A stretch of DNA of 55,225 nucleotides from Myxococcales bacterium (GTDB lineage Bacteria; Myxococcota_A; Polyangia; Palsa-1104), in assembly GCA_003170275.1 (NCBI GenBank), contig PNAM01000098.1, forward strand, positions 19,846-75,070, read 5' to 3'. The notes under the pieces are model-generated. The model had not been told where the DNA came from. It ran no database searches and worked only from the letters and a program-made list of their open reading frames with translations. The position numbers and the translations under genes were made by a program. Below are positions 17,656-25,157 of this stretch, piece by piece. Every line of letters begins with the position of its first letter. Positions within the stretch are counted from its first letter, which is position 1.

Positions 17656-17890
17656 GCGGAGCCTTCCTTTGCAGGACAGACGACCCGAGAAGGCCTAGCG
17701 ACTCGGCGATCTGTTCGATTCTTCGGCGCTGCGCTCTGACGGGTCGGTGCCGAGCGTTCTCCCAATTGCTCAACGTCCCGACGGTCACATCGAGCTCCCG
17801 TGCGAGTTCTTCCTGCGTGAGCTGTCGACGATCACGGATCTGCCTCAGGATCTGGGCGAAGTCGGAGGCTTCCATTGGGATGACCATCAA
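17645..17890 (-). CDS. XRE-family regulator of the methyltransferase operon
   Basis: 81 residues from ATG 17890, or 76 from ATG 17875. Typical XRE helix-turn-helix (ILRQIRDRRQLTQEELAREL, then TVGTLSNWENARHRP). It is the first gene of the M2-M1 operon and overlaps M2 by 11 bases. Probably it sets methylase level independently of the controller at 12149. The 3' end of the leftward gene at 17832-18233 runs into its start, so the intergenic promoter may have been altered by an insertion. Confidence 0.8.
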   Translation of the reverse strand: MMVIPMEASDFAQILRQIRDRRQLTQEELARELDVTVGTLSNWENARHRPVRAQRRRIEQIAESLGLLGSSVLQRKAPHDY

Positions 17891-18233
17891 AGTTGCCGGT
17901 CAGGTTGAAGGCTACCTTGGGGGCACACCTGAACGCAAGAGCAGATTGGCGGGCAGATTGGCGGGGGCAGCTTTCCACGCCGCCCGCTGCTCCTTCCAGC
18001 TCCCGGCGTGCGCCACGACCCGCAGCGCCCGCTCGCTCATGGGCTTCGACGCCGTCCACCGCGTCGACGAAGAGGATCCGCTCCTGCACGTCGGGCGCGA
18101 GCTGCGTCAGGTCAAGGTCAACCGGGTGCGTGATGCGCGCCCACGTGAAGCCGAGCCTCCGGGCCACCTCGGCGCGGTCGCGGACGGTGCCCCGGTCGAT
18201 GGCGTCCTGGACCTCATGCGGGAACGTGAGCAT
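17832..18233 (-). CDS. Small helix-turn-helix-like protein, tandem relative of the gene at 18233-18643
   Basis: 133 residues. Its core (RAEVARRLGFTWARITHPVDL, then LAPDVQERILFVDA) matches the core of the upstream neighbour (MARALGFTRARVTQLMDLL, then LAPDIQSEILFLE). So it is a diverged second copy or a 5'-shortened duplicate. Its ATG overlaps the neighbour's TGA (TGATG). The last 45 residues are low-quality sequence running into the XRE gene, which suggests its natural end was lost at an element boundary. The family is often found just downstream of recombinase/DUF2924 modules. Confidence 0.55.
   Translation of the reverse strand: MLTFPHEVQDAIDRGTVRDRAEVARRLGFTWARITHPVDLDLTQLAPDVQERILFVDAVDGVEAHERAGAAGRGARRELEGAAGGVESCPRQSARQSALAFRCAPKVAFNLTGNFDGHPNGSLRLRPDPEADP
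17941..17964. repeat. Perfect 12-bp tandem repeat
   Basis: GCAGATTGGCGG occurs twice back to back, inside the distal end of the small gene and about 50 bases from the R-M regulator start. It sits at the likely left edge of the recombinase-borne element and could be an arm of an attachment site. This is inference from position. Confidence 0.45.
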
Positions 18234-18643
18234 CACGGCGATGTGAGTCGGCCGATGGATGGGGCTCGAAAGATCTCGGCCCACCGCTTCCGCTGCTCCC
18301 GCCAGTCGAGCGACTTCAGCACCGTGTCCCGTAGCCGTCGCTCGCTGAGGGGCTGCTCTCCCGGTGGGCACTCGAGGAACAGAATCTCGGACTGGATGTC
18401 CGGCGCAAGGAGGAGCAGGTCCATGAGCTGCGTGACCCGCGCCCGGGTGAAGCCGAGTGCCCGCGCCATGGTCGCGTAGTCGACGAACTCGTCGGCGTCG
18501 ACCCGACGCTGGAGGGCGTGCGCCAGGGCGAGCTGGCGGGCCACGCGCGCCGGGTAGCGGCGTAGTGGTTGTGCCGCTGCCTCGGCGGCGCGGCGCGCAC
18601 GGGCGCGGCCCTTGGGCTCGAACGCGACGGAAATCTCGTTCAT
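18233..18643 (-). CDS. Small helix-turn-helix-like protein downstream of the recombinase
   Basis: 136 residues from ATG 18643, overlapping the recombinase stop. Middle part YATMARALGFTRARVTQLMDLL looks like a helix-turn-helix, followed by a conserved LAPDIQSEILFLE. Proteins of this kind accompany recombinase plus DUF2924 modules, so it may regulate or direct recombination. The true function is unknown to me. Confidence 0.65.
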   Translation of the reverse strand: MNEISVAFEPKGRARARRAAEAAAQPLRRYPARVARQLALAHALQRRVDADEFVDYATMARALGFTRARVTQLMDLLLLAPDIQSEILFLECPPGEQPLSERRLRDTVLKSLDWREQRKRWAEIFRAPSIGRLTSP

Positions 18644-20220
18644 GGCGTGGCCTCCGCAGCAAGGCCGGCGGCGCTGGCCGGCGAACGTTCCTTGAGGTCG
18701 TGGAGCTTGATGCGCAGCTGACCCGTCGCGGTGTCGACGGCCACGCGGTGCACGAGGACGTGCAGGAGTTCGCGTCGCTCGGCGGGAACCAGCGCGTCCC
18801 ACAGCCCGTCGAACGCATCGAGAAACTCTGCCACCCGCTCCACCTCGTGACGAACGCCTGCGACACCCCGCAGGCGGCCCTCGACCTCGCCGAGCTCCAG
18901 GCGCACGCGGTCCATGTCGGCCTCCAGCTCTCCGAGGCGCTCGACCATGAGCTTGCTGCCAGCGTTGCCGTTGGAGAACGCGGCCAGCAGCCGGCGCGCC
19001 TCACCGTTCAGCTCGGCGAGCCGAGCGGTCAAACGTTCGCGCTGGGCCTGCGCTTCCGCCAGAGAACCGTCGTCCTCGTTGAGCTCGGCGAGAATCTCGC
19101 GCTGGAGGTCCCCGCGGCGAGCGGCCTCGCGCACCTGGGCGATGACCGCGCTCTCCACCTCGTCGGCCGCGAGCAGCCCGGTCGGGCACGCCGTTCCCTC
19201 GTTGGCCTCGCGGCGGCAGCGGTAATACCGGTAGCTCTTGCCGTTGCGGCCGCGGCCCACCGACGAGGTCATCGCCGCGTTGCAGGGCAGGCACCGGAGG
19301 ATGCCCGTCAACAGGTACTCGGGCCGCCGGCTGTGGCGCGCCCCGCGTCCGGTGGAGCGGTCGGCGAGGCCCTTCTGGACGCGTTCGAAGACGTCCATTC
19401 CGATGAGGGGCGGGTGCTCGCCTGCATACAGCTCGTCGTTCTGCTTCACCTTCCCCGCGAAGAGCGGGTTCCGGATGAGCCGGTGGACGGCGTTCTTGTC
19501 CCAGGGCCGCCCGCCCACCACCTTGCCGCTCCTGGTGGTGTGGCGCTTCTGGGTGTGGCCGAGGGAGTTGAGCCGCGCGGCGACCGCGCCGATGGAGCGC
19601 GTCTTGAGATACAGCTCGAACGCGAGCTGGACGACAGTCGCCTCCTCTGGAACCACGGCGAGAGCGCGCCGGTCGGTGTCGACGCGGTAGCCCAAGACGG
19701 GCGGACCGCCCGTCCACTTCCCGCGACGCCGGGCAGCGGCAATCTTGTCGCGTGTGCGCTCGCTGATTAGCTCGCGCTCAAACTGGGCGAACGAAAGCAA
19801 AACGTTGAGGACCAACCGGCCCATCGACGACGACGTGTCGAAGTGCTGGGTGATGGAGACGAACCCGACGTTCTTCTTCTCGAACCGCTCCATCACCCGG
19901 GCGAAGTCGAGGAGCGAGCGTGAGAGGCGGTCGACCTTGTAGACGACCACCATGTCCAGCTCGCCGCGCTCGATGTCGTCGAGGAGCCGCTGCATCGCCG
20001 GGCGGTCGAGGTTCCCGCCGGTGAACCCGCCGTCGTCGTAGCGCGTAGGGAGCGCCGTCCAGCCCATCGCGGCTTGGCTGCGAATGTAGTGCTCGGCCGC
20101 CTCGCGCTGGGCGTCGAGGGTGTTGAAGTCCATGTCGAGCCCTTCGCTCGTGGACTTCCGCGTGTAGATGGCGCAGCGGACCTGGCGCGGCGCCTTGCCG
20201 TTGCCGTTCGCTGCGGTCAT
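18640..20220 (-). CDS. Large serine recombinase (site-specific integrase)
   Basis: 526 residues. Resolvase domain at the N-terminus with catalytic Ser23 in YTRKS and the DRLSRS arginine motif. Next is a recombinase domain (VPEEATVVQLAFELY, then HRLIRNPLFAGKV). A zinc-beta-ribbon region carries CLPCNAAM and YYRCRREANEGTACP. A coiled coil spans about 385-460. Length and domain order are those of phage or ICE large serine integrases. It overlaps DUF2924 upstream and the small gene downstream, all leftward. As the leftmost gene block before the phage regulators, it is the best candidate integrase of the prophage. Confidence 0.9.
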   Translation of the reverse strand: MTAANGNGKAPRQVRCAIYTRKSTSEGLDMDFNTLDAQREAAEHYIRSQAAMGWTALPTRYDDGGFTGGNLDRPAMQRLLDDIERGELDMVVVYKVDRLSRSLLDFARVMERFEKKNVGFVSITQHFDTSSSMGRLVLNVLLSFAQFERELISERTRDKIAAARRRGKWTGGPPVLGYRVDTDRRALAVVPEEATVVQLAFELYLKTRSIGAVAARLNSLGHTQKRHTTRSGKVVGGRPWDKNAVHRLIRNPLFAGKVKQNDELYAGEHPPLIGMDVFERVQKGLADRSTGRGARHSRRPEYLLTGILRCLPCNAAMTSSVGRGRNGKSYRYYRCRREANEGTACPTGLLAADEVESAVIAQVREAARRGDLQREILAELNEDDGSLAEAQAQRERLTARLAELNGEARRLLAAFSNGNAGSKLMVERLGELEADMDRVRLELGEVEGRLRGVAGVRHEVERVAEFLDAFDGLWDALVPAERRELLHVLVHRVAVDTATGQLRIKLHDLKERSPASAAGLAAEATP

Positions 20221-20699
20221 GCGCTCTCCTTCTGGAGGAGTCCGAAGAACCCGTAGCCGTTCCAGCGCGTGCCCGCGATTTTGCTGGCGACCACCGAGAG
20301 GCTGCGGAACCGCTCGCCGCGGTACTCGAATCCATCGTCAACGATGGTGACCATGTGCTCGACGCCCTCGTGCGTTCGGCGCAGCACCGTTCCCGGCGGC
20401 GGCAGCCGCGGGTCGCGGGGCCGGGCCGCGAGCGCCAGCTCCTCGGCGGCGCCGGGCGGCAGGCGCCTTCGCATGGGGGCCTGGTCTGCCAGCGCCTCCG
20501 CGCGCGCCCGGGTCTCCGCCGTGAGGCCGCCGTGCTTGCGCTCCTGGAGGCGGTACGCGATGCGCTTGAAGAGATAGTCCTTGTTGCGGCTCTTGGTCTC
20601 CTCTCCGAAGAGCTCCAGGTACCGCGCGCGGATCTCCTCGATGGAGAGCTTCCGGATCGCGATTGCCTCCCGGATGAAACTGTCATCTGTCTTCGCCAT
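20217..20699 (-). CDS. DUF2924 protein with RAMA-like C-terminus
   Basis: 160 residues. N-terminal part has the DUF2924 form (IRARYLELFGEETKSRNKDYL, written here only to its core, then KRIAYRLQE). The C-terminus is RAMA-like (RDPRLPPPGTVLRR...GFEYRGERFRSLS...RWNGYGFFGL). It overlaps the recombinase start by four bases. This pair is a widespread fixed module; DUF2924 probably binds DNA as a recombinase accessory. Its RAMA half matches that of the protein at 6082-6675. Confidence 0.88.
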   Translation of the reverse strand: MAKTDDSFIREAIAIRKLSIEEIRARYLELFGEETKSRNKDYLFKRIAYRLQERKHGGLTAETRARAEALADQAPMRRRLPPGAAEELALAARPRDPRLPPPGTVLRRTHEGVEHMVTIVDDGFEYRGERFRSLSVVASKIAGTRWNGYGFFGLLQKESA

Positions 20700-20736
20700 G
20701 TGGCTGCCTTCCTTTTCCGCGGTCCGTCTCTGGCCG

Positions 20737-20970
20737 CTAACCCGCTCTTGTCCTCGTCATGAGGGCTCGACTCGGGACCACAGGCAAGGCGCCTTTCTCT
20801 GTGTTTTCATCTGGTTGGGGCGTGCGAATCCCGGCCGCTGGCCCGGCCGTCGTCATCGTCAGGAGGCGGCGAATACCGCGGGCGAAGATCTGCGCCGCTG
20901 CCTTGAGACGCTCCTGCGGAGACATGTCGTCGCGCGCGTCATCAAGGTCGGTGTCGGAAGTCTCGTGCAT
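20737..20970 (-). CDS. Small protein of the recombinase module
   Basis: 77 residues, leftward, 37 bases before the DUF2924 gene. Core MSPQERLKAAAQIFARGIRRLL is a short helix pattern of the kind seen in tiny genes heading recombinase/DUF2924 modules. The rest is low-complexity. Function unknown. Confidence 0.55.
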   Translation of the reverse strand: MHETSDTDLDDARDDMSPQERLKAAAQIFARGIRRLLTMTTAGPAAGIRTPQPDENTEKGALPVVPSRALMTRTRAG

Positions 20971-21093
20971 TCGTCGCCTCGCTTTGAAGGTCTCGACCTT
21001 GAAAACGCGACCGTCGGGGCGATCTGGGACAGGGACCGAAAGCGGACCGACGCCCTCACGATCTTGATGATTGACGCCGTCTCTGTTCGCGTG

Positions 21094-21112
21094 TTAACCG
21101 ATTGGTTGACAA
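21094..21112 (+). promoter_or_regulatory. Operator/promoter, left copy of a 17-bp inverted repeat
   Basis: AACCGATTGGTTGACAA (21096-21112) is repeated exactly and inverted at 22241-22257, flanking the XRE/ImmA pair. It contains a small dyad (AACC-GATT-GGTT) and a TTGACA that could serve as a -35 for the XRE gene 49 bases downstream. It is likely bound by the XRE protein. Confidence 0.6.
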
Positions 21113-21160
21113 GCTCGGCACTACCGCGGGCCGGTCGTTCTCCACAAAGAAAGGTCAGGG

Positions 21161-21502
21161 ATGCCCGAGACGTTGGGCGACAGAATACGAAAGCGGCGAG
21201 CAGAGCTGGGCCTCACGCTCCGCGAGGCCGCGAAGCGCATGAACAAGTCAGCGACCATCCTCTCGCGCCTCGAGGGGAACAAGGAGAGGACGCCACTCAA
21301 GGAAGAGACGATCCGCAAGCTCGCCGAGGTGCTCGAGGACGACTTCGACACCCTCATGCTGCTCGCGGGCAAGGTGCCCCAGGACGTGGTGACGGTAATG
21401 AAGGACGACCCGAAGCTGCCCGAGTTCCTCCGGCGCATCGGGCGAGAGAACTTGTCGGCCGATCAGCTCACGGGGATGCTGCCGAAGAAGGGCAAGACCT
21501 GA
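21161..21502 (+). CDS. XRE-family repressor, partner of ImmA/IrrE peptidase
   Basis: 113 residues. XRE domain at 5-65 (IRKRRAELGLTLREAAKRMN, then ATILSRLEGN) and a C-terminal tail with hydrophobic residues. It is followed one base later by an ImmA/IrrE metallopeptidase gene. This is the arrangement of repressors that are cleaved to switch an element on, as in ICEBs1 ImmR/ImmA. The flanking inverted repeat fits its operator. It is the first rightward gene of the phage-like region. Confidence 0.85.
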   Translation: MPETLGDRIRKRRAELGLTLREAAKRMNKSATILSRLEGNKERTPLKEETIRKLAEVLEDDFDTLMLLAGKVPQDVVTVMKDDPKLPEFLRRIGRENLSADQLTGMLPKKGKT

Positions 21503-21503
21503 G

Positions 21504-22208
21504 ATGCTGACCAAACTCCAAGTCCCCTTCCTGAAGCCAGCGCAGCTGGAGAGCGCCGTCATGGACTTGCTGCGGCGCTATTCGAAGTGGAAGGGGGCGG
21601 TACCCCGCCCGCCCATCGACATCGAGGACATCACGGAGCACCACCTCGGCATCGTGTTCGAGGTGGCCGACCTCCGCGAGATGCTCAAGATGGGCGACGT
21701 GCTCGGCGCGGCGTGGTTCGACGACAACGTCATCCGAGTCGACAGCTCGCTCGAGGGGAAGGAGGGGCGCTTCTCCTTCACGCTCGCGCATGAAATCGGC
21801 CACTGGTGGTTGCACCGCCCCTACGTCGAGATGGAGAAGGTGACCCTGCCGCTCTTCGCGCACGAGAAGAACGCCAAGGCGACGCCGGCCATCGTCTGCC
21901 GCACCAGCCAGAACAAGGAGCGCGCCGAAATCCAAGCGGACCTCTTCGCCGCACGCCTGATCATGCCCGAGTCGGACGTGCGTGCGACGGTCAAGAAGGT
22001 CTGCGACGCCAACCTGCCGGTGATCGGCGGCCTGCGGAAACGGCTGGACGCGCGCCAGTTCGACTCGCAGCTGCGCGACTACGCCGGGGAGGTCATCCGC
22101 GAGGGCAACTTCACCAACGTGTCGAAGGAGGCGATGAGCTACCGCCTCGTCGACCTCAAGCTGGTGCTCGACAAGGCGGAGCACGAGCAGCAGCGGAGGC
22201 TCGTCTGA
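21504..22208 (+). CDS. ImmA/IrrE-family (peptidase M78) metallopeptidase
   Basis: 234 residues. Zinc motif H96-E97-IG-H100 (TLAHEIGHWWLH) and a downstream E in the QADLFAARLIMP segment (about 140-152) as third ligand. Family members cut XRE repressors or anti-repressors after a damage or quorum cue. It directly follows the XRE gene. The C-terminus is long enough for a sensing part. It likely controls induction of the prophage. Confidence 0.87.
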   Translation: MLTKLQVPFLKPAQLESAVMDLLRRYSKWKGAVPRPPIDIEDITEHHLGIVFEVADLREMLKMGDVLGAAWFDDNVIRVDSSLEGKEGRFSFTLAHEIGHWWLHRPYVEMEKVTLPLFAHEKNAKATPAIVCRTSQNKERAEIQADLFAARLIMPESDVRATVKKVCDANLPVIGGLRKRLDARQFDSQLRDYAGEVIREGNFTNVSKEAMSYRLVDLKLVLDKAEHEQQRRLV

Positions 22209-22240
22209 TGGCGCCGGTGGGTCCCCTTTTTTTGTCCGCG

Positions 22241-22257
22241 TTGTCAACCAATCGGTT
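22241..22257 (-). promoter_or_regulatory. Operator, right copy of the inverted repeat
   Basis: TTGTCAACCAATCGGTT is the exact complement of 21096-21112. It lies 92 bases before the next gene (22350), so one regulator may control both its own operon and this one. A run of eight T (22227-22234 region) precedes it without a clear stem. Confidence 0.6.
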
Positions 22258-22349
22258 TACGCGCGGCGGGTAGGCAGCTGAAGCAAGAATCGTTTCCCGG
22301 TGGTCGGGACGCGAAGTGCAGGTGAAGTTCAACGAGAGGAGTGAAAGCG

Positions 22350-23549
22350 ATGCAACACCGAGAGTGGAATCCGAAGACGTTCTTCAAGAAGGTGTCCCCG
22401 GCCGTGATGGCGATGTTCGAGGAGAAGCGCGGGCTCGTCCTCGAGCGCGACCCCAAGCGGCCCGAGCATGACCAGACGTACCACGCCTGGGCGGCGCTGC
22501 CCGAGGCCCAGCGGCTGGCGCTCGAGACGGAGCTGCTGCCCGTGAACGACCTCTGTTCGACCCACGCGCGGCCGTACCTCGATGCGCTGGCGCGGGTCGT
22601 CTGGGCAAACGGTGACGCTCACCTGATCGACGAGAGCCGCGACTGGTCCTTGTACGACCTCGCGATGCGGCTTTTCACTGATGCGCCCGCCGACATTATC
22701 CGGTGCCACCAGAGCTACGCGGTGGACATGATGGATCACTTCAAGGAGTACCGCGGCAAGCACCCTGCGAAGGTGAAGGCCTCGTTCCCGGCGAAGATGG
22801 CGATGAAGAAGGCGATGGCCGAGCACTTCCGTGAGTACGCGGGCGGCGCCCAATGCCAGGTCGAGGACTTCGAGGGCAAGGACAAGTTCGCGCTCTTCAT
22901 CTTCCACGAGGACGAGGTGACGCCCGTCGAGCGCTTCAACGACTCGGGCGTGGTCGTGCCGGAGTGGCAGCGGCCGGTCGTGCGGATCGCCGCGGTGTTC
23001 TATCCCGAGAGCTGCACGCTCCTGGTCAAGGCGCCCCGTATCCCGGAGCGCGAGAAGCTGCGCGACCTGTTCGCGGAGATTTTCATCGGCGACGCCGACT
23101 ACTTCGAGGACACCTCGAAGACGCCGAAGTTCAACTTCGCGCCGCTCGGCAGTGAGGACTTCGACTTCCCCACGCACCCGGCAGACGGCATCGACGAGGT
23201 GTGCGTCACGCGCGTGACGCTGCGGCCGGCGCACGCCGACGTGAAGCGGTTGGCGATCGACTTCGTGCCGGGCCTCACCATGCTGGGCGTGCACCAAGCG
23301 CTCGCAGAGCACGGCACCGTGCTCAACGGCGAGGCGGTCGACGGCGTGCGGCTGCAGTTCCGCTTCGCCGAGGGCAAGGGGCGCGGCCGCTTCCGCACGG
23401 TGAGCCTCTTCAACCCGAACAGCACCAACCTGTGCGACACGCACCGTGACCGCGTTATCCGCCGCTACCTGAAGGAGTGGGGCATCGATGAAAGCAGAAG
23501 CGCATTCACCCTGGCCTCTCCTACTTTCCAAGCTGCGGCAGGCCTATAG
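22350..23549 (+). CDS. Uncharacterised early phage protein (399 residues)
   Basis: Start ATG 22350 chosen because AGGAG ends 10 bases upstream; the GTG at 22341 is too close. Soluble, mixed alpha/beta, no recognised domain. Notable parts are FRFAEGKGRGRFRTVSLF and a C-terminal DTHRDRVIRRYLKEWGI helix. The next gene starts inside its last 62 bases, an unusually long overlap. Because the pair sits behind the repressor operator, it may be an early function or accessory system; no function can be assigned. Confidence 0.72.
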   Translation: MQHREWNPKTFFKKVSPAVMAMFEEKRGLVLERDPKRPEHDQTYHAWAALPEAQRLALETELLPVNDLCSTHARPYLDALARVVWANGDAHLIDESRDWSLYDLAMRLFTDAPADIIRCHQSYAVDMMDHFKEYRGKHPAKVKASFPAKMAMKKAMAEHFREYAGGAQCQVEDFEGKDKFALFIFHEDEVTPVERFNDSGVVVPEWQRPVVRIAAVFYPESCTLLVKAPRIPEREKLRDLFAEIFIGDADYFEDTSKTPKFNFAPLGSEDFDFPTHPADGIDEVCVTRVTLRPAHADVKRLAIDFVPGLTMLGVHQALAEHGTVLNGEAVDGVRLQFRFAEGKGRGRFRTVSLFNPNSTNLCDTHRDRVIRRYLKEWGIDESRSAFTLASPTFQAAAGL

Positions 23550-24714
23550 GTCGACGATCACCCACGCCGAGCTGAAGGCGGCGGGGCTCGATCCGAAGAC
23601 TTTGCTCGAGGCGCGTGTCGTCGAACGCTTGGGAAACGGCGGTGGCTGGTGCGCGCCCGACTGCGAGCATGACTGCACGCCCGCGCTGGACTTCGACACG
23701 CGTCGCGGGGAGAGCCTTGTCGGCGTGGCTTGCCCCTACGAGCCCGCATGCTGGCCTGGGCTCAAGTGGTACCCCATCGGCATCGTCGAGATGTTCGCGT
23801 GCTCGGCCGAGAAGGTCTTCGAGGCGCTGCGCGACCAGAACGGCCTCGCGCCCCTCGATGTGACGCCGGGCAAGAGCGTCGTGCCCGTGGGTGTTCTCAC
23901 GCGCCGCGGGATGCGCCTGCCGGTCGTGTGGATGCTCCAGGCATTCCCTCCCTTCGACGAGCTGTGCCTCGGGCTTCGGCAGAAGCTCGGGGGCGATGGA
24001 CTGGTGGTGCTGCTCGGGCGCGGCTCACAGGCGCTGACTGCGCCGCTCACCGCCGCCCGGGTCGCGGTGCTCGACATGCGCGACGACGCCGGGGGCGACC
24101 TGCACCTGTATCGCGCGCTCGACCTCCTGGACCCGCGCTACCGCGAGCGACGCGTCTCCGAGGCCACCGCCATCTTCGACGAGGTGGCGCTGGAGCTCTC
24201 CACGGTGCCCGGCGAGCGTCATGTGGTGCGCCTCAACGGGCACGAGTTCGGCGGCTTCCAGAAGAGTGACCTCAAGTTCCTGCGGCTCCTCTACCTCGCG
24301 GCCGCCCGCGCCGCCGATGGAGACGTCGAGGGCGGAGGCTGGGTGGAGAAGTTCAAGCTGCAGGGCGACGACAAGGACCATGACCTCGAGGCGCTTCGCG
24401 AGGAGCTGCGCAGGCACACGCACCCGGCGCTGTCGGAGAACGAGCGCGTGGCGCTGGTGAAGAGCTCGCCCAAGCGCGATGGCCGCGTCCGCCTCGCGGT
24501 GGCACCCAACCACATCCGCTTCGACGAGAGCCTCGCCCGGCTCCTCTTCGTCGGGGAGCAGCAGACGGCGGGTAAGGCCAGCAAGCGCAAGAAGACGCCC
24601 GGTGCCGCGGACCTCGAGCGAAACCTCGCCCGCGGCCAGAAGGTGGCCAAGAAGCTCCTCGCCGACGCCCGCAAGCTCGGCGTCCCGGCGCCCTCCGGGG
24701 GATCCGGGGGATAG
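23488..24714 (+). CDS. Uncharacterised Cys-rich-front early protein (408 residues)
   Basis: N-terminal region has clustered cysteines (WCAPDCEHDC at about 52-61 and CPYEPACW at about 83-90) that may bind metal. The middle has a nucleotide-fold-like beta/alpha pattern (GLVVLLGRGSQAL, AARVAVLDMRD). The C-terminus is Lys-rich. Translation is coupled to the preceding gene through a 62-base overlap. I do not recognise it. It could be one half of a two-protein accessory system with the gene at 22350. Confidence 0.72.
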   Translation: MKAEAHSPWPLLLSKLRQAYRSTITHAELKAAGLDPKTLLEARVVERLGNGGGWCAPDCEHDCTPALDFDTRRGESLVGVACPYEPACWPGLKWYPIGIVEMFACSAEKVFEALRDQNGLAPLDVTPGKSVVPVGVLTRRGMRLPVVWMLQAFPPFDELCLGLRQKLGGDGLVVLLGRGSQALTAPLTAARVAVLDMRDDAGGDLHLYRALDLLDPRYRERRVSEATAIFDEVALELSTVPGERHVVRLNGHEFGGFQKSDLKFLRLLYLAAARAADGDVEGGGWVEKFKLQGDDKDHDLEALREELRRHTHPALSENERVALVKSSPKRDGRVRLAVAPNHIRFDESLARLLFVGEQQTAGKASKRKKTPGAADLERNLARGQKVAKKLLADARKLGVPAPSGGSGG

Positions 24715-24715
24715 G

Positions 24716-24750
24716 GGAGAAGCGGCCTTCGGGATACCGGAGAAGCGGCC
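24716..24750. repeat. 12-bp direct repeat
   Basis: GGAGAAGCGGCC occurs at 24716-24727 and 24739-24750, 23 bases apart, just after the 408-residue gene. Possible regulatory protein site upstream of the Com-like gene. Confidence 0.35.
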
Positions 24751-24836
24751 GTTCCCCACCCTCGACGCCCTCATCCCCCTCGCATCGACGCTGCCCCGTG
24801 AAGCTCGCGGATTGACCGCGGGCCACGGAGGTCACG

Positions 24837-25049
24837 ATGCGAACCCAGTCCCGCGAAGTCCGCTGCACCACCTGCAACATCCTGCTCGCCAAGGTCGAGG
24901 AGAACGGCCTCGTCATCCAGCGCGGTGAGCTGCAGGCCACCATCCACGGTGAGTTCCACGCCGCGCTCGTCTGCTACCGGCCCCGCTGCCGGAAGCTGAA
25001 CGTCCTGCGGCTCTCCACGGTCACCAAGCCCGCGGTGGCGACGGCGTAG
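24837..25049 (+). CDS. Com-like small zinc-finger protein
   Basis: 70 residues. VRC(9)TTC(12)NILLAKVE at the front and C(46)YRPRC(51) later give a four-Cys zinc site like that of phage Mu Com and related prophage proteins. Mu Com is a translational activator of the mom modification gene. A good GGAGG precedes the ATG. No mom-like gene is adjacent here, so a general RNA- or DNA-binding role is as likely. Confidence 0.6.
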   Translation: MRTQSREVRCTTCNILLAKVEENGLVIQRGELQATIHGEFHAALVCYRPRCRKLNVLRLSTVTKPAVATA

Positions 25050-25053
25050 CCCC

Positions 25054-25084
25054 GTCCCAATTCGCGCGGCCAAGCCGCGTTTCC
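25054..25084 (+). promoter_or_regulatory. Early bipartite motif, copy A
   Basis: GTCCCAATT, 12 bases, then CCGCGTTTCC; 74 bases before the sigma-like gene. Two further copies lie at 25946 and 36411, each shortly before a rightward gene. Repetition at fixed spacing suggests a promoter or operator. Confidence 0.55.
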
Positions 25085-25157
25085 AAACCAGAGCGCATCG
25101 ACGCCCAGATTCGGCCCTTCGTGAGCGCGCGACGCCCGGCCCGAAAGGCGGGCGCCC

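Noticed and set aside
22224..22236. Terminator at the eight-T run after the ImmA gene
   Set aside because: No convincing stem precedes the T run.
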